Source of the DNA: RDYJ01 sp034931405
GTDB lineage: Bacteria > Cyanobacteriota > Cyanobacteriia > Cyanobacteriales > Nostocaceae
Length of the DNA stretch: 64,000 bases
Direction of reading: 5' to 3'
Assembly: GCF_034931405.1 (NCBI RefSeq)
Contig: NZ_JAYGHA010000007.1
Span: 121,441-185,440, forward strand
Position 1 is the first letter of the stretch. The number at the start of each line of letters is the position of its first letter. A program made the translations under genes and the position numbers. Under the pieces are notes generated by a model. That model searched no databases, was not told the origin of the DNA, and saw only the letters and a list, made by a program, of their open reading frames with translations. Positions 25,966 to 36,129 of this stretch are shown here, piece after piece.

Positions 25966-26709
25966 AATTTTGACAGTCGAGTTTTCTTAATTCGTAAAAT
26001 CCTAACCATAAGGCTGTTAAGTAGGCAATAGGCTACTGCATCAGCACAATTGAGTCAGGTTTAAAAGGGCTTTGGGTTTCCCATCAACATAATTACCGTT
26101 TTGCTTCTACTACATCAACTACAGGATAGAAATTCAGTAGGATGATAGAAGTCAAAAGGTGACAAGATGTATTAAAATCGGCTACCTGAGTTTTGTTTTG
26201 TGAGTGTGAATCAACTGGAATCTTCAGTTTTTGATGATTCCATCTGGTCTCAGTTGCTCACTATCGTACTCATCGAAGCACAAATTATGCAAAAATTCAG
26301 CCCACCTCTGATGCCTAAAAGCCTAAACGCTGATTTTATCTGATATTAAAGCTATCTTCAGCCGCATTCGTCAATGAACTGATTCATATTGATCTTAAGA
26401 TGTAACAATTTTTTTATCTGTTCACATAAGCTAGACATTAATATCACTTTATGATAAAATGCAATGTTTTGATAGAAAATAGCATCAAATAATCAATTTG
26501 CTTGCTGTTTAAATACCCCAATTTTGCCTACTTACACTCAAATACAAGGCATTACTGAATCAACAAATATAAGTCCATGCTATTATCGGGCAAATAATGA
26601 TTTGCTCCTGTTATCAAAGCAAATAAAATCCAATCTACTCAGATGATGAGTGGCTATAAAGGCTAAACTTAGTTGGTGATGTGTGTGGAAGGGTAAATAA
26701 ATTGCCGGA
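25966..26709. promoter_or_regulatory. 740-base divergent intergenic region
   Basis: This stretch separates the CurT-like gene from the histidine kinase on the opposite strand and must carry both promoters. I looked for short genes, tRNA-like folds and strong hairpins and saw none that stand out. It is AT-rich with scattered TAAAAT-type -10 candidates only. Confidence 0.4.
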
Positions 26710-28434
26710 ATGCCAAATCAAAAGCCCACCTTTGTTGACAAAAGTTTGGAAATCAAGAAAGTGTCAACTCAAGAGCCAAAAATAGATGAACTCCCAACCA
26801 TAGAATTTCCCTCCCGTGGGAAACTTAAAGCTAGTTCATGGCGTATCCATCAAAAAATTGGCTATGGCTACTTTGTAGCTATTGGAATTGGCTTTTTTGG
26901 CTCTCTAACTGGCTTGGTACTGGCCAATTACTACCGAGGAAGAGAAGTCCGACAATTCAATCAAGCAAACCAGCAAGGAGAATTACTTAGTAATTATAAA
27001 GATGCTGTAATTGGGACGCAATTCCGAGCTTCTAACTTAGTTGGTGTGTTGGATAATGCAAAAAAACTAGATAGAAAGAGAACGGAATTACGCAATTCTT
27101 TTGCTGAAGCTCAAAAATTAGAAGCAAAAATTGGTGAATATGTAAATAGTAAACCGCAGACATTAGCAGCAACAAGCACAACTTTACAGACTTTATTATT
27201 CGATTATTCTACATATTTAAAAATCTATATTGAGCAAATAGAAAATATTTTGCAGCAACTTGATGGTAAAAGCACAGATGCAGAACAAGTGGATTTAGTG
27301 CGATCGCAGTTACTAGTAATTATGGACAGTAACACCATCGACGAACTAGATAATTTATCAGAGAAATTAGCGAGAATTTTACGAACCGCGCAATTACAAG
27401 AACAGGAGAGAAGACGGGATGTAGAACAAGCGAGATTTGTGGAAAGAGCAATTGTTATCGTCAGTATGCTGGTATCGGCAGTTATTGCTTCTGTGATGGC
27501 TTGGCGAACCAGTCGAGCGATCGCTGAACCTGTAATTATTGTAACTCAAATCGCTGAACAAGTAGCAAAAAAATCTAATTTTGATTTACGCGCTCCCATC
27601 ACCACTGATGATGAAATTGGTTTGCTGGCTAAATCTTTAAATCGCTTGATTGAAAGGGTATCTGAGCGCACCAAACAACTAGAACAAGCGAAAGAATTAG
27701 CTGAAGCTGCCAGTAAAGCAAAAAGCCAATTTTTAGCCAATGTTAGCCACGAATTACGCACACCATTAAATGCAGTAATTGGGTTAAGTCAACTATTAAA
27801 AGATGATGCTAATGATCTAAGTGTATCCCCAGATTTTATTACTGATTTAGAAACTATCAATTCTGCTGGCAGACATTTACTAGAACTAATTAATGATATC
27901 CTCGATCTGTCAAAAATTGAAGCGGGGAAAATGACACTCTACCCGGAAACATTTGAAATCATCACTTTAATTAATAATGTTGTTCTTACGGTTAAACCAG
28001 CTATGGAAAAAAATGCCAATATTTTAATAGTAGACAGTGATCCGGATCTGGGAACAATGTATGCTGACCAAACTAGAATGCGGCAGGTATTATTAAATTT
28101 ACTTAGCAATGCTGCCAAGTTTACCACTAATGGCAAAGTCATATTGACCGTTAAGCATGAAAAAACAACCATCAGGAAAGAAGCACCTTGGGGTATGATT
28201 AGCTTGACTGTCACTGATACAGGAATTGGAATGTCACCCAGTCAACAGCAGCAATTGTTTCAACCCTTTATACAAGGGGATACTTCAACTACAAAAAAAT
28301 ATGGTGGGACTGGTTTGGGATTAGCTATTAGCCGTCATTTTTGCCAGATGATGGGAGGTGAGATTATTGTTAATAGCCAGCTTGGTGTTGGTTCTACTTT
28401 TAGGGTAAATTTACCTTTGACAGTTCAGGAATAA
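26710..28434 (+). CDS. Membrane sensor histidine kinase
   Basis: A 574-residue transmembrane hybrid-less sensor kinase. Order: cytoplasmic tail, first membrane segment (about residues 55-80, GYFVAIGIGFFGSLTGLVLANYY), a helical periplasmic sensor of about 160 residues, second membrane segment (about 243-262), a HAMP domain (SRAIAEPVIIVTQIAEQVA), then HisKA with the phospho-accepting H in ANVSHELRTPLNAVIG, N-box RQVLLNLLSNAAKFT, G1 VTDTGIGMS and G2 GTGLGLAIS. No response regulator is adjacent, so its partner and signal are unknown. The ATG start is the first in the open frame. Confidence 0.9.
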   Translation: MPNQKPTFVDKSLEIKKVSTQEPKIDELPTIEFPSRGKLKASSWRIHQKIGYGYFVAIGIGFFGSLTGLVLANYYRGREVRQFNQANQQGELLSNYKDAVIGTQFRASNLVGVLDNAKKLDRKRTELRNSFAEAQKLEAKIGEYVNSKPQTLAATSTTLQTLLFDYSTYLKIYIEQIENILQQLDGKSTDAEQVDLVRSQLLVIMDSNTIDELDNLSEKLARILRTAQLQEQERRRDVEQARFVERAIVIVSMLVSAVIASVMAWRTSRAIAEPVIIVTQIAEQVAKKSNFDLRAPITTDDEIGLLAKSLNRLIERVSERTKQLEQAKELAEAASKAKSQFLANVSHELRTPLNAVIGLSQLLKDDANDLSVSPDFITDLETINSAGRHLLELINDILDLSKIEAGKMTLYPETFEIITLINNVVLTVKPAMEKNANILIVDSDPDLGTMYADQTRMRQVLLNLLSNAAKFTTNGKVILTVKHEKTTIRKEAPWGMISLTVTDTGIGMSPSQQQQLFQPFIQGDTSTTKKYGGTGLGLAISRHFCQMMGGEIIVNSQLGVGSTFRVNLPLTVQE

Positions 28435-28538
28435 TCTTTACCTAGCAATCACATACCCTGAAATTTTTCTGTTCACCTACTTAGAACTATAAGATCGCTA
28501 CAATTTAAAATATATCAGAATGGCTTTTTAATACATCC

Positions 28539-30869
28539 ATGACCACAAAAATTGACTTTCTTCGCCACCTCAACCCCAATCAACGTCAAGCCGTCGAACA
28601 CTACTGCGGACCATTATTAGTGGTAGCTGGTGCTGGTTCTGGTAAAACCAGGGCGCTGACTTATCGTATTGCTAACTTGATTCTTCAACACCGTGTTAAT
28701 CCTGAAAATATCTTAGCAGTAACTTTCACCAACAAAGCTGCAAGGGAAATGAAAGACAGGATTCAAAGGTTATTTGCTGAACAATTAGCAATTAATCAAC
28801 ACGGTCAAAAGTTGGATTTATTACCAGCACACGAACAAACTCAGTTAAAATCAAAGGTTTACCGCACTTACATCAAAAATATGTGGTGTGGTACTTTTCA
28901 TAGTCTATTTTCTCGCATTCTTCGCTTTGATATTGAAAAATATCAAGATGAAAAAGGACGACGTTGGCATAAAAACTTTTCTATTTTTGATGAATCTGAT
29001 GTTCAAAGTTTAATCAAAGAAATAGTTACCAAAGAACTTAATTTAGATAGTAAAAAATTTGAACCTAAATCAGTTCGTTACGCCATCAGTAATGCTAAAA
29101 ACCAAGGTTTATCACCTCAAGAATTTGAACGGGAACAACCTAATTATCGTGGTCGGGTAATTGCTGACGTTTACAATCGTTATCAAGATAGACTAGCACA
29201 AAATAATGCTTTAGATTTTGATGATTTAATTTTAGTTCCTACGCGATTATTTCAGCAAAATGAACAAGTATTAGCCTATTGGCATCGTAAATTTTGTCAT
29301 ATTCTAGTAGATGAATATCAAGACACAAACCGCACTCAATATGATCTGATTCAGCTTTTAGTTACCAACGATGAAAACCGCAAAAGTGAATGGAATTGGG
29401 AAAATCGCTCTGTGTTTGTTGTCGGTGATGCTGACCAATCAATTTATAGTTTTAGAATGGCTGATTTTACCATCTTGCTAGAATTTCAAGAAAATTTTGG
29501 TGATGGTTTAGAAGATGATGATACCAGAACAATGGTAAAATTAGAAGACAACTATCGTTCCTGTGAAAACATTCTGCAAGCTGCCAATGAACTAATTGAA
29601 AATAACACCCAACGCATTGATAAAATTCTCAAAGCTACACGAGATCCCGGAGAAGAGATTTATTGTTATCAAGCTGATGATGAAATAGCAGAAGCGGATT
29701 TTGTGATTAATCAAATTCGTACTTTAGAAAATCAAAACCCAGATATAAACTGGGGTAACTTTGCTATTCTTTATCGTACTAATGCTCAATCTCGACCCTT
29801 TGAAGAATTGCTAGTAAAATATCAAATTCCTTATATAGTTGTGGGAGGTATGAAATTTTATGACCGCAAAGAAATTAAAGATGTTGTCGCTTATTTAAGA
29901 GCAATTAATAATCCTGCTGATACTGTGAGTTTATTAAGAGTTATTAACACTCCCCGTCGCGGAATTGGTAAATCAACGGTGGATGCTTTGATGAATGCTT
30001 CTCAACAGTTAGGCATAACTTTATGGGAAATATTAAGTGATGAAACTTCAGTAAATAGTTTAGCAGGACGTGCAGCAAAGTCTGTAAATAGTTTTGTGAA
30101 AATTATTGAAAAATGGCAAGAACAGATTACAAAAATTCCCGGTTCTGATATTTTGCAAGGAATTTTAGAAGATTCTAGCTATATTCAAGACTTGCAAAAT
30201 CAAGGTACAGATGAAGCAGATAATAGAATTAGCAACGTCAATGAACTTAATAACGCAATTTTACAATTTCAAGAAGAGAATGAAGGGGAAGATATTTCCT
30301 TACAAGCATTTTTGCAAAGTGCGGCCTTAAGTTCTGATTTAGATAACCTTAAAGAAGGACAAACAGCAGTTTCTTTAATGACACTGCACGCTTCCAAAGG
30401 CTTGGAATTTACTGTAGTCTTTTTAGTCGGGTTAGAACAGGGGTTATTTCCCGGTTATCGTTCCTTGCAAGATCCGGCATCCTTAGAAGAAGAGAGAAGA
30501 TTATGTTATGTGGGAATAACTCGCGCTCAGGAGAGATTATACTTATCCCATGCTAGAGAAAGACGTTTGTATGGTTCTAGAGAACCTGCAATGCGATCGC
30601 AATTTCTCGACGAATTACCAGAGGAACTATTAACTACCAAACATAAAGTTACTCGTACTTTCACCAAAGGAACATCTGCAAAAGCTGATATTACAAGCAC
30701 ATCACAAAATTGGCAAGTAGGCGAAAAGGTATTACACAAAACTTTTGGTATTGGTGAAATTACTCACGTATTTGGAGAAGGTAATAAGATTTCTGTAGCG
30801 ATTAAATTTGCTAGTTTGGGTCAAAAAATTATTGACCCCAGAGTAGCACAGTTGCAAAAGATGAATTGA
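28539..30869 (+). CDS. pcrA: UvrD/PcrA-type DNA helicase
   Basis: A superfamily 1A 3'-5' DNA helicase of 776 residues. Motifs in order: Q-motif LNPNQRQAVEH, Walker A VVAGAGSGKTRALTYRIAN, AVTFTNKAAREMKDRI, GTFHSLFSRIL, Walker B VDEYQDTNRTQYD, VVGDADQSIYSFRMAD, LEDNYRSCENIL, and MTLHASKGLEFTVVFLVGLEQGLFP with VGITRAQERLYLSHA near the end. The C-terminal ~60 residues (WQVGEKVLHKTFGIGEITHV) are the Tudor-like tail of PcrA that contacts RNA polymerase. It may act in repair, plasmid-like replication or transcription-coupled repair. Confidence 0.92.
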   Translation: MTTKIDFLRHLNPNQRQAVEHYCGPLLVVAGAGSGKTRALTYRIANLILQHRVNPENILAVTFTNKAAREMKDRIQRLFAEQLAINQHGQKLDLLPAHEQTQLKSKVYRTYIKNMWCGTFHSLFSRILRFDIEKYQDEKGRRWHKNFSIFDESDVQSLIKEIVTKELNLDSKKFEPKSVRYAISNAKNQGLSPQEFEREQPNYRGRVIADVYNRYQDRLAQNNALDFDDLILVPTRLFQQNEQVLAYWHRKFCHILVDEYQDTNRTQYDLIQLLVTNDENRKSEWNWENRSVFVVGDADQSIYSFRMADFTILLEFQENFGDGLEDDDTRTMVKLEDNYRSCENILQAANELIENNTQRIDKILKATRDPGEEIYCYQADDEIAEADFVINQIRTLENQNPDINWGNFAILYRTNAQSRPFEELLVKYQIPYIVVGGMKFYDRKEIKDVVAYLRAINNPADTVSLLRVINTPRRGIGKSTVDALMNASQQLGITLWEILSDETSVNSLAGRAAKSVNSFVKIIEKWQEQITKIPGSDILQGILEDSSYIQDLQNQGTDEADNRISNVNELNNAILQFQEENEGEDISLQAFLQSAALSSDLDNLKEGQTAVSLMTLHASKGLEFTVVFLVGLEQGLFPGYRSLQDPASLEEERRLCYVGITRAQERLYLSHARERRLYGSREPAMRSQFLDELPEELLTTKHKVTRTFTKGTSAKADITSTSQNWQVGEKVLHKTFGIGEITHVFGEGNKISVAIKFASLGQKIIDPRVAQLQKMN

Positions 30870-30901
30870 AGAATCTAGTCCCGCTTTGCGAAAGTCATGA
30901 T

Positions 30902-30948
30902 TATAGGAACAGCCGGTAAGCGTAAAACTCAGCGGCTTTAGCCCTGAG
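30902..30948. repeat. 47-bp dispersed repeat, copy 2 (inverted)
   Basis: Exact reverse complement of the sequence at 19373-19419, starting TATAGGAACAGCCGGTAAGC. It lies just after the helicase stop. The remaining gap to tRNA-Phe (about 290 bases) holds a short frame ending LEQFLEWYDKVLNDALVENW at 31090 that may be a gene remnant but that I cannot name. Confidence 0.85.
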
Positions 30949-31238
30949 ATATAACTGGCTCGTGTGACTTTAGTCACAGTCATCTTTCTTGATAAACAAA
31001 CTGAATTTAAAGAAAAACAGTCTATCAGTTTAGAGCAGTTTTTGGAGTGGTATGATAAAGTATTAAATGATGCTTTGGTAGAAAATTGGTAGATATTTCA
31101 CATACATACAGTACAAATGTGCTTACCGCAACAAATTACATACGGAAGTATAGACAATTGGTAGAAACTAAATCAAGAGAGTTTTAACTTTCTACCAGAT
31201 GTACCTTGAAAACTGCATACAGTAAGACTTTTAACGTA

Positions 31239-31311
<73 letters not shown>

Positions 31312-31393
31312 GCGGGCTTTTTTTTATGTTCGCCACGATTACTAAATTTAGCAAAAGAAAAAGGATTTGTCAAGGGTTTTCTATAAAAAATTT

Positions 31394-32263
31394 TTAAGCT
31401 GCGTTTAACCCCAACTTCACCCAGGCAAAAACGACGACGAACACCAGGAACTGCACCAGAACAATACTAGGACCAGAAGCCAGGTTAAACACTCCAGAAA
31501 CCATCATCCCAGCGATGCTACTACTAGAACCAACAATCACCGACAGGATGAGAAAGCGGCTAAAATGGTGACTCATCAGTTTAGCGGTAGCAGCGGGAAT
31601 GACCAAAAATGCGTTTACCAATAAAACCCCAACGGCTTTAATCGCCACTGCGACAGCTAAAGATAGTAGAATCACAAACCCATAGCGATATAATTGCACT
31701 GGAACGCCCTGAACTTGAGCAACATCGGGGTTAAGAGTTAACAAAATTTGCGATCGCAGAGTTGATAATAAAAAAATACTGCTACCCACCAGTACCATTA
31801 GCGTCAATATTAAATCAGTATTATCAATGGCCAGAATATCGCCAAACAGCACTGCCATCAAATTACCGCGATATCCCTTAATCATGCTGCTGAGGATCAC
31901 ACCGATAGCTAACGCCCCGGATAGGACTATACTTAAAACGCTATCACTAGCTAAATCAGTTTTGTCAATCAAATAGAGGACAATTACACCAAAAATTAAA
32001 GTAAAAGGCAACAACATCCAATGAGGATTTGTATTTAGTAAAACTCCTAATGCTACCCCTACTAATGCAGCATGACCAACAGCATGACTAAAAAAAGATA
32101 ACTGGCGTAGAGTCACAAAGCTGCCCAATAAACCGCCTAGTATTCCCATTAATACAGCACCAATAATGGCTCGCTGCATGAATGGAAATTGTAACAAATT
32201 CACCAAATCATCAATAACAGTAATACCTAACAAGCTGCTTTGAACATAAATCAATAAATCCAT
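31394..32263 (-). CDS. znuB: Zinc ABC transporter permease
   Basis: The 289-residue integral membrane protein of the ABC-3 family (ZnuB/MntB) has about eight hydrophobic helices, from FMQRAIIGAVLMGILGGLLGSFVTLRQLSFFSHAVGHAALVGVALGVLL onward. The SHAVGHAALVG motif is the family signature facing the metal path. It is the third gene of a three-gene unit (znuA, znuC, znuB on the minus strand). The histidine-rich binding protein upstream indicates zinc rather than manganese. Confidence 0.88.
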   Translation of the reverse strand: MDLLIYVQSSLLGITVIDDLVNLLQFPFMQRAIIGAVLMGILGGLLGSFVTLRQLSFFSHAVGHAALVGVALGVLLNTNPHWMLLPFTLIFGVIVLYLIDKTDLASDSVLSIVLSGALAIGVILSSMIKGYRGNLMAVLFGDILAIDNTDLILTLMVLVGSSIFLLSTLRSQILLTLNPDVAQVQGVPVQLYRYGFVILLSLAVAVAIKAVGVLLVNAFLVIPAATAKLMSHHFSRFLILSVIVGSSSSIAGMMVSGVFNLASGPSIVLVQFLVFVVVFAWVKLGLNAA

Positions 32264-32353
32264 ATCTTTGATTTTACAGTATTTTCATTTACCCCATAAC
32301 AGAGTTTTTATATTTTCCCATTTCCCTGTTCCTAATTACGAATTACGAATTGT

Positions 32354-33157
32354 TTAATGATGATGTTGATAACGACTAAAACTAGGACCATAAGTTAATA
32401 AAAGATTTTGCGGTGAAAGGGCGATTTCTGGATGGCCAGTACAGACAACGGTTTGATTAAGACAAAGAACGCGATCGCAATGACGGTTTACCATATCAAT
32501 ATCATGGGAAACCTGTAACACCGTCCAACCCTCTTCTCGTTTTAACTCATTTAGCAAAGCATAAAAATCAGCCGCACCTTGCATATCAACTCCAGCAAAA
32601 GCTTCATCTAATACCAACAATTTTCGCGGTGTTACTAAACAATAAGCTAACAAAACTCGTTTTAGTTGACCACCGCTAAGAGTACCAATAGCTTGATTTC
32701 TGAGGTGATAAGCATCTGTACGTTGTAAAGCTGCTTTGACTGCGGCTGATTTTTCTGGTTTATTTTGCCAAAACTTAGCAAAAAATAAATGTTTATTCCT
32801 ATTCCTTAACTGTTGCTGATCACCTATTCCTAATCCTACCAACTCGCTCACAGAAATGGGAAAACTACGATCAAAAATAAAGTTTTGTGGCATATAACCC
32901 AATCGCTGACGTAAATTTCCTAATCTGGAAATGGGACGACCAAAAATTTCAATTGTCCCAGCACGACGGGGAATCAAATCTAAAATAGCTTTAACTAAGG
33001 TACTTTTACCTGCGCCATTTGGTCCGACTATAGCTGTGTCCGTTCCTGAAAATAATTCAAAGGAAACATCCCTTACAGCTAGATAGTTACCTTGATAGAC
33101 GGTTAACCCTTCGACTTTTAATATCGGTAATTTCATTGTTTGTTGATCGTCAGTCAT
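32354..33157 (-). CDS. znuC: Zinc ABC transporter ATP-binding protein
   Basis: A 267-residue ABC ATPase. Walker A is GPNGAGKSTLVKAIL, the Q-loop YMPQNFIFDR, the signature LSGGQLKRVLLAYCL, Walker B LLVLDEAFAGVD and the switch histidine in QVSHDIDMV. It powers the ZnuB channel in the inner membrane. The C-terminus ends in histidines (RYQHHH), possibly a minor metal-binding tail. About 90 bases separate it from znuA and from znuB, consistent with one transcript. Confidence 0.9.
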   Translation of the reverse strand: MTDDQQTMKLPILKVEGLTVYQGNYLAVRDVSFELFSGTDTAIVGPNGAGKSTLVKAILDLIPRRAGTIEIFGRPISRLGNLRQRLGYMPQNFIFDRSFPISVSELVGLGIGDQQQLRNRNKHLFFAKFWQNKPEKSAAVKAALQRTDAYHLRNQAIGTLSGGQLKRVLLAYCLVTPRKLLVLDEAFAGVDMQGAADFYALLNELKREEGWTVLQVSHDIDMVNRHCDRVLCLNQTVVCTGHPEIALSPQNLLLTYGPSFSRYQHHH

Positions 33158-33249
33158 TCGATTTTAGATTTTAGATTTTGGATTGATACTAAGGAGAAAT
33201 CAGGGGAATTGACTTTAAAAAATTAGCATTTAAAATTACAAATTATCAA

Positions 33250-34257
33250 TTATTGACATCCTGCGGCTAAATTTTGTAAGTTAGTTCTCATTGCTTGAAA
33301 ATAATACTGCGGGGTGGTTTCCCCATTTTCTAAAGAATTTAGAGGGTACAGAGTTAATTTTAAATCTTGAGAAAGGCTTGTTAGTAATTTATTATCTACT
33401 CCTGGTTCACTAAATAAGGCTTTAACTTTGTACTTTTTCACCGCATTTATAGCTTTCTGAACATCCGCTGGTGAAAGCTGGTCTTCGGGAATTTCTACAA
33501 CTGCAACTTGTTTGAGATTATAACGTTTAGCTATGTAAGGAAAAGCATCATGAAAAGTTATAAATGTACAGTTAGGAGTTTTACTTAAAGTCTGCTGAAA
33601 TTCATTATTTAAGTTGTCTAATTCCTGAATATAAGCCTCAGCATTAGTCTGATAAACCTCTTTATTTCCAGGATCAGCAGTTATTAAACCATCCCGAATA
33701 TTGATAACTTGCTGTTTAGCAAAAACTGGATCTAACCAAACATGAGGATTTCCTTCTGCGTGTTCATGTTTGTGGTCGTGGTCATGGTCTTTCTCTTTTA
33801 TTTCCTCTACGGGAGAAATATCATTTATAACTTTAATACCTTTACTGGCATCAATTTCTACTAATTTAGGATTTTGAGCATTTTTTACAGTATCTTCAAG
33901 AAATTCCTCCAAACCTAAGCCATTTTTTACGAGAATTTTGGTAGTTGCGATCGCCCTCACGTTATCTGGTGTAGCCTGATATTCATGCACATCCGTACCT
34001 GGAGGTATTAAAATCTCTACATCTGCTGCATCACCAGCTACAGCTTTTGTAAACAAATACACGGGTAAGAATGTAGTTACCACTTTGGTTTTTTCTGACT
34101 TTTCTACTGGTAACTGTGATGACTGTACAGCATTTTTATCTGTATTCTGCTGTGTTTGGTTACAACCCGAAGCAATTATGCAAAAAAACAAGGTAAATAT
34201 CAGCATAAGTTGCTTTTTATGGCTATTTATATCGTCTTTTAACCAAAAAACTCTCAT
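33250..34257 (-). CDS. znuA: Zinc ABC transporter substrate-binding lipoprotein
   Basis: A 335-residue cluster A-I metal-binding protein with a lipoprotein signal (LMLIFTLFFCIIASGCNQ; lipobox IASGC), so it is anchored in the periplasm. A metal-ligand His is in GTDVHEYQATPDN; the region KDHDHDHKHEHAEGNPHVWLDP is a flexible His-rich loop typical of zinc-specific ZnuA; other ligands are expected in ITFHDAFPYIAKRY and SEPGVDNK. It is the first gene of the unit and diverges from a porin gene, with a candidate Zur site between them. Confidence 0.92.
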   Translation of the reverse strand: MRVFWLKDDINSHKKQLMLIFTLFFCIIASGCNQTQQNTDKNAVQSSQLPVEKSEKTKVVTTFLPVYLFTKAVAGDAADVEILIPPGTDVHEYQATPDNVRAIATTKILVKNGLGLEEFLEDTVKNAQNPKLVEIDASKGIKVINDISPVEEIKEKDHDHDHKHEHAEGNPHVWLDPVFAKQQVINIRDGLITADPGNKEVYQTNAEAYIQELDNLNNEFQQTLSKTPNCTFITFHDAFPYIAKRYNLKQVAVVEIPEDQLSPADVQKAINAVKKYKVKALFSEPGVDNKLLTSLSQDLKLTLYPLNSLENGETTPQYYFQAMRTNLQNLAAGCQ

Positions 34258-34320
34258 TTTCTTTTCCCTCTTCTAGAATGATTCCTGGATTAATGCCAAG
34301 TTTTAGATTAGAAATTATAC

Positions 34321-34360
34321 TCATTATACATTAATATAATAACTATTATCATTATCAAAA
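34321..34360. promoter_or_regulatory. Candidate Zur operator region
   Basis: The AT-rich dyad ATAATAACTATTAT (34336-34349) is followed by CATTATCA, resembling the half site of cyanobacterial Zur boxes (TGATAATnATTATCA). It lies in the divergent interval between znuA and the porin gene, about 65-100 bases before znuA. The match is imperfect, so this is a suggestion based on position and family knowledge. The remainder of the interval shows no gene. Confidence 0.4.
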
Positions 34361-34579
34361 AACCAAGGCAACAAAATTATGCACTATTTGCAATCTGCTT
34401 TGATTAAAGTAATGTAGAACACATTTTTTTTAGAGAGCTTACTTTACGATTACATTTTTTAAGTGCTGAGAGTGTTTTGGCTACATGGTTTGAAAAAATA
34501 CTTTAATCAGCCTTGTCAAAAAAACCTGGCCAATAGGCTTTTCGGTACAGTTGTGAAATATGAATGGGTGTGTGGAAAA

Positions 34580-36124
34580 ATGTCTAAAAAGTTGAATAAT
34601 CTTGCTAGTCCAGCAATTTGCAGTCTCCTACTATGTGCCAATACATCTGTTTTGGCAGGAGAACCAGCAGGTAAAGGGGAAATAAATAATTCTCATAATT
34701 CTCAACAAGAATTGATATCACAAGTTACCTCAGTATCTCAGTTATCAGACGTGCAGCCTGGAGATTGGGCATTTCAAGCTTTACAATCTTTGGTAGAACG
34801 CTACGGTTGTATTGCAGGTTATCCTAATGGTACTTATCGTGGTAATCGTGCCATGACAAGGTATGAATTTGCCGCCGGGTTAAATGCCTGTTTGGATCGG
34901 GTAAATGAACTAATTGCCACCGCTACTGGTGATATGGCGACAAAACAGGATTTAGCCACTATCCAAAAACTGCAAGAGGAATTTTCTGCGGAACTAGCAA
35001 CCTTGCGGGGACGTGTGGATGCACTGGAAGCAAGGACCTCTGAGTTAGAAGCAAATCAATTTTCGACTACCACCAAGCTGCAAGGGCAAGTAGTTGCTGT
35101 TGTTAGCGATGTTGTGGCAGGTAACAACGATACCAATAAAAATACTACACTGGGCGCACGGGCAAGAATTGAATTTGTTAGCAGCTTTACAGGTAAAGAT
35201 ACACTGTTTACCAGAATTGAGAGTAATAATATCAACAGCCCTATAGGCAGTCCCCAAGAAGGTAATTTGTTCTTTGCTGGTCCTAATGGTGATACCAACG
35301 CTTACTTAGGTACACTTTGGTACAAATTCCCCATAGGTGAAAAGACACAGGTAATTGCTATTGCTGAAGGTGGTGCAGCCGACGACGTTACCAGTACAGT
35401 TAATATCTTCGATGGTGATGGCGCTTTTGGTGCTTTATCCACTTTTGGGACACGCAACCCAATTTATGGACAACTAGGTAGTAAAGGACTGGGAGTAACT
35501 CATCAGTTTAGCAATAAAGCAGGAATAAGTTTAGCTTATTTGAGCAGTAATGCTAATGTTCCCAGTGCGGGAAGTGGTTTGTTTGATGGTCCCTATGGTG
35601 CTTTGGCACAGTTGACAGTTAAACCAAGCGATCGCATTACTCTTGGTTTTACTTACATCAATTCTTACAACCAGCCATTACTTACAGGTAGTAGCGCGGC
35701 AACTTCTGATATCACCACTGAGGCATTTTCCAGTAATTCCTACGGTGTCCAAGCATCCGTTGGCATTAGTGATAAATTTGTCTTAGGTGGTTGGGCTGGA
35801 TATACCAACAGCAGTACGTTGACAGGTATTAGGGGAGATGTTGACATTTGGAACTATGCCGTTACCCTTGGTTTCCCAGACTTGGGTAAAAAAGGTAACT
35901 TGGCTGGTATCATCGTCGGCATGGAACCGAAAGTTACCAGTTCTAGCGTAATTGGATTGGATAAAGATCAAGACACCTCATATCACATTGAGGCATTTTA
36001 TCAATATAAACTCAACGACAATATCACCATTACTCCTGGTGTTATTTGGTTAACAGCGCCTAATCACGATAATAACAATAGTGATGTAGTAATTGGTGCT
36101 TTGAGAACCACCTTCAGTTTTTAA
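34580..36124 (+). CDS. OprB-type outer-membrane porin with SLH domain
   Basis: About 514 residues. A signal peptide (MSKKLNNLASPAICSLLLCANTSVLA) precedes an S-layer homology domain (SVSQLSDVQPGDWAFQALQSLVERYGCIAGYPNGTYRGNRAMTRYEFAAGLN), a coiled-coil (ELATLRGRVDALEARTSELEANQ), and a carbohydrate-selective/iron-uptake porin beta-barrel ending in phenylalanine (LRTTFSF). This is the common cyanobacterial porin build. The frame is open back to a GTG at 34463, but the ATG used here gives a normal signal peptide. Its divergent placement with znuABC suggests zinc-linked expression. Confidence 0.85.
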   Translation: MSKKLNNLASPAICSLLLCANTSVLAGEPAGKGEINNSHNSQQELISQVTSVSQLSDVQPGDWAFQALQSLVERYGCIAGYPNGTYRGNRAMTRYEFAAGLNACLDRVNELIATATGDMATKQDLATIQKLQEEFSAELATLRGRVDALEARTSELEANQFSTTTKLQGQVVAVVSDVVAGNNDTNKNTTLGARARIEFVSSFTGKDTLFTRIESNNINSPIGSPQEGNLFFAGPNGDTNAYLGTLWYKFPIGEKTQVIAIAEGGAADDVTSTVNIFDGDGAFGALSTFGTRNPIYGQLGSKGLGVTHQFSNKAGISLAYLSSNANVPSAGSGLFDGPYGALAQLTVKPSDRITLGFTYINSYNQPLLTGSSAATSDITTEAFSSNSYGVQASVGISDKFVLGGWAGYTNSSTLTGIRGDVDIWNYAVTLGFPDLGKKGNLAGIIVGMEPKVTSSSVIGLDKDQDTSYHIEAFYQYKLNDNITITPGVIWLTAPNHDNNNSDVVIGALRTTFSF

Positions 36125-36129
36125 GAGTA

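Noticed and set aside
30962..31092. 42-codon frame after the 47-bp repeat
   Set aside because: The tail LEQFLEWYDKVLNDALVENW looks protein-like, but there is no recognisable family, no ribosome binding site and it is too short to call a gene.
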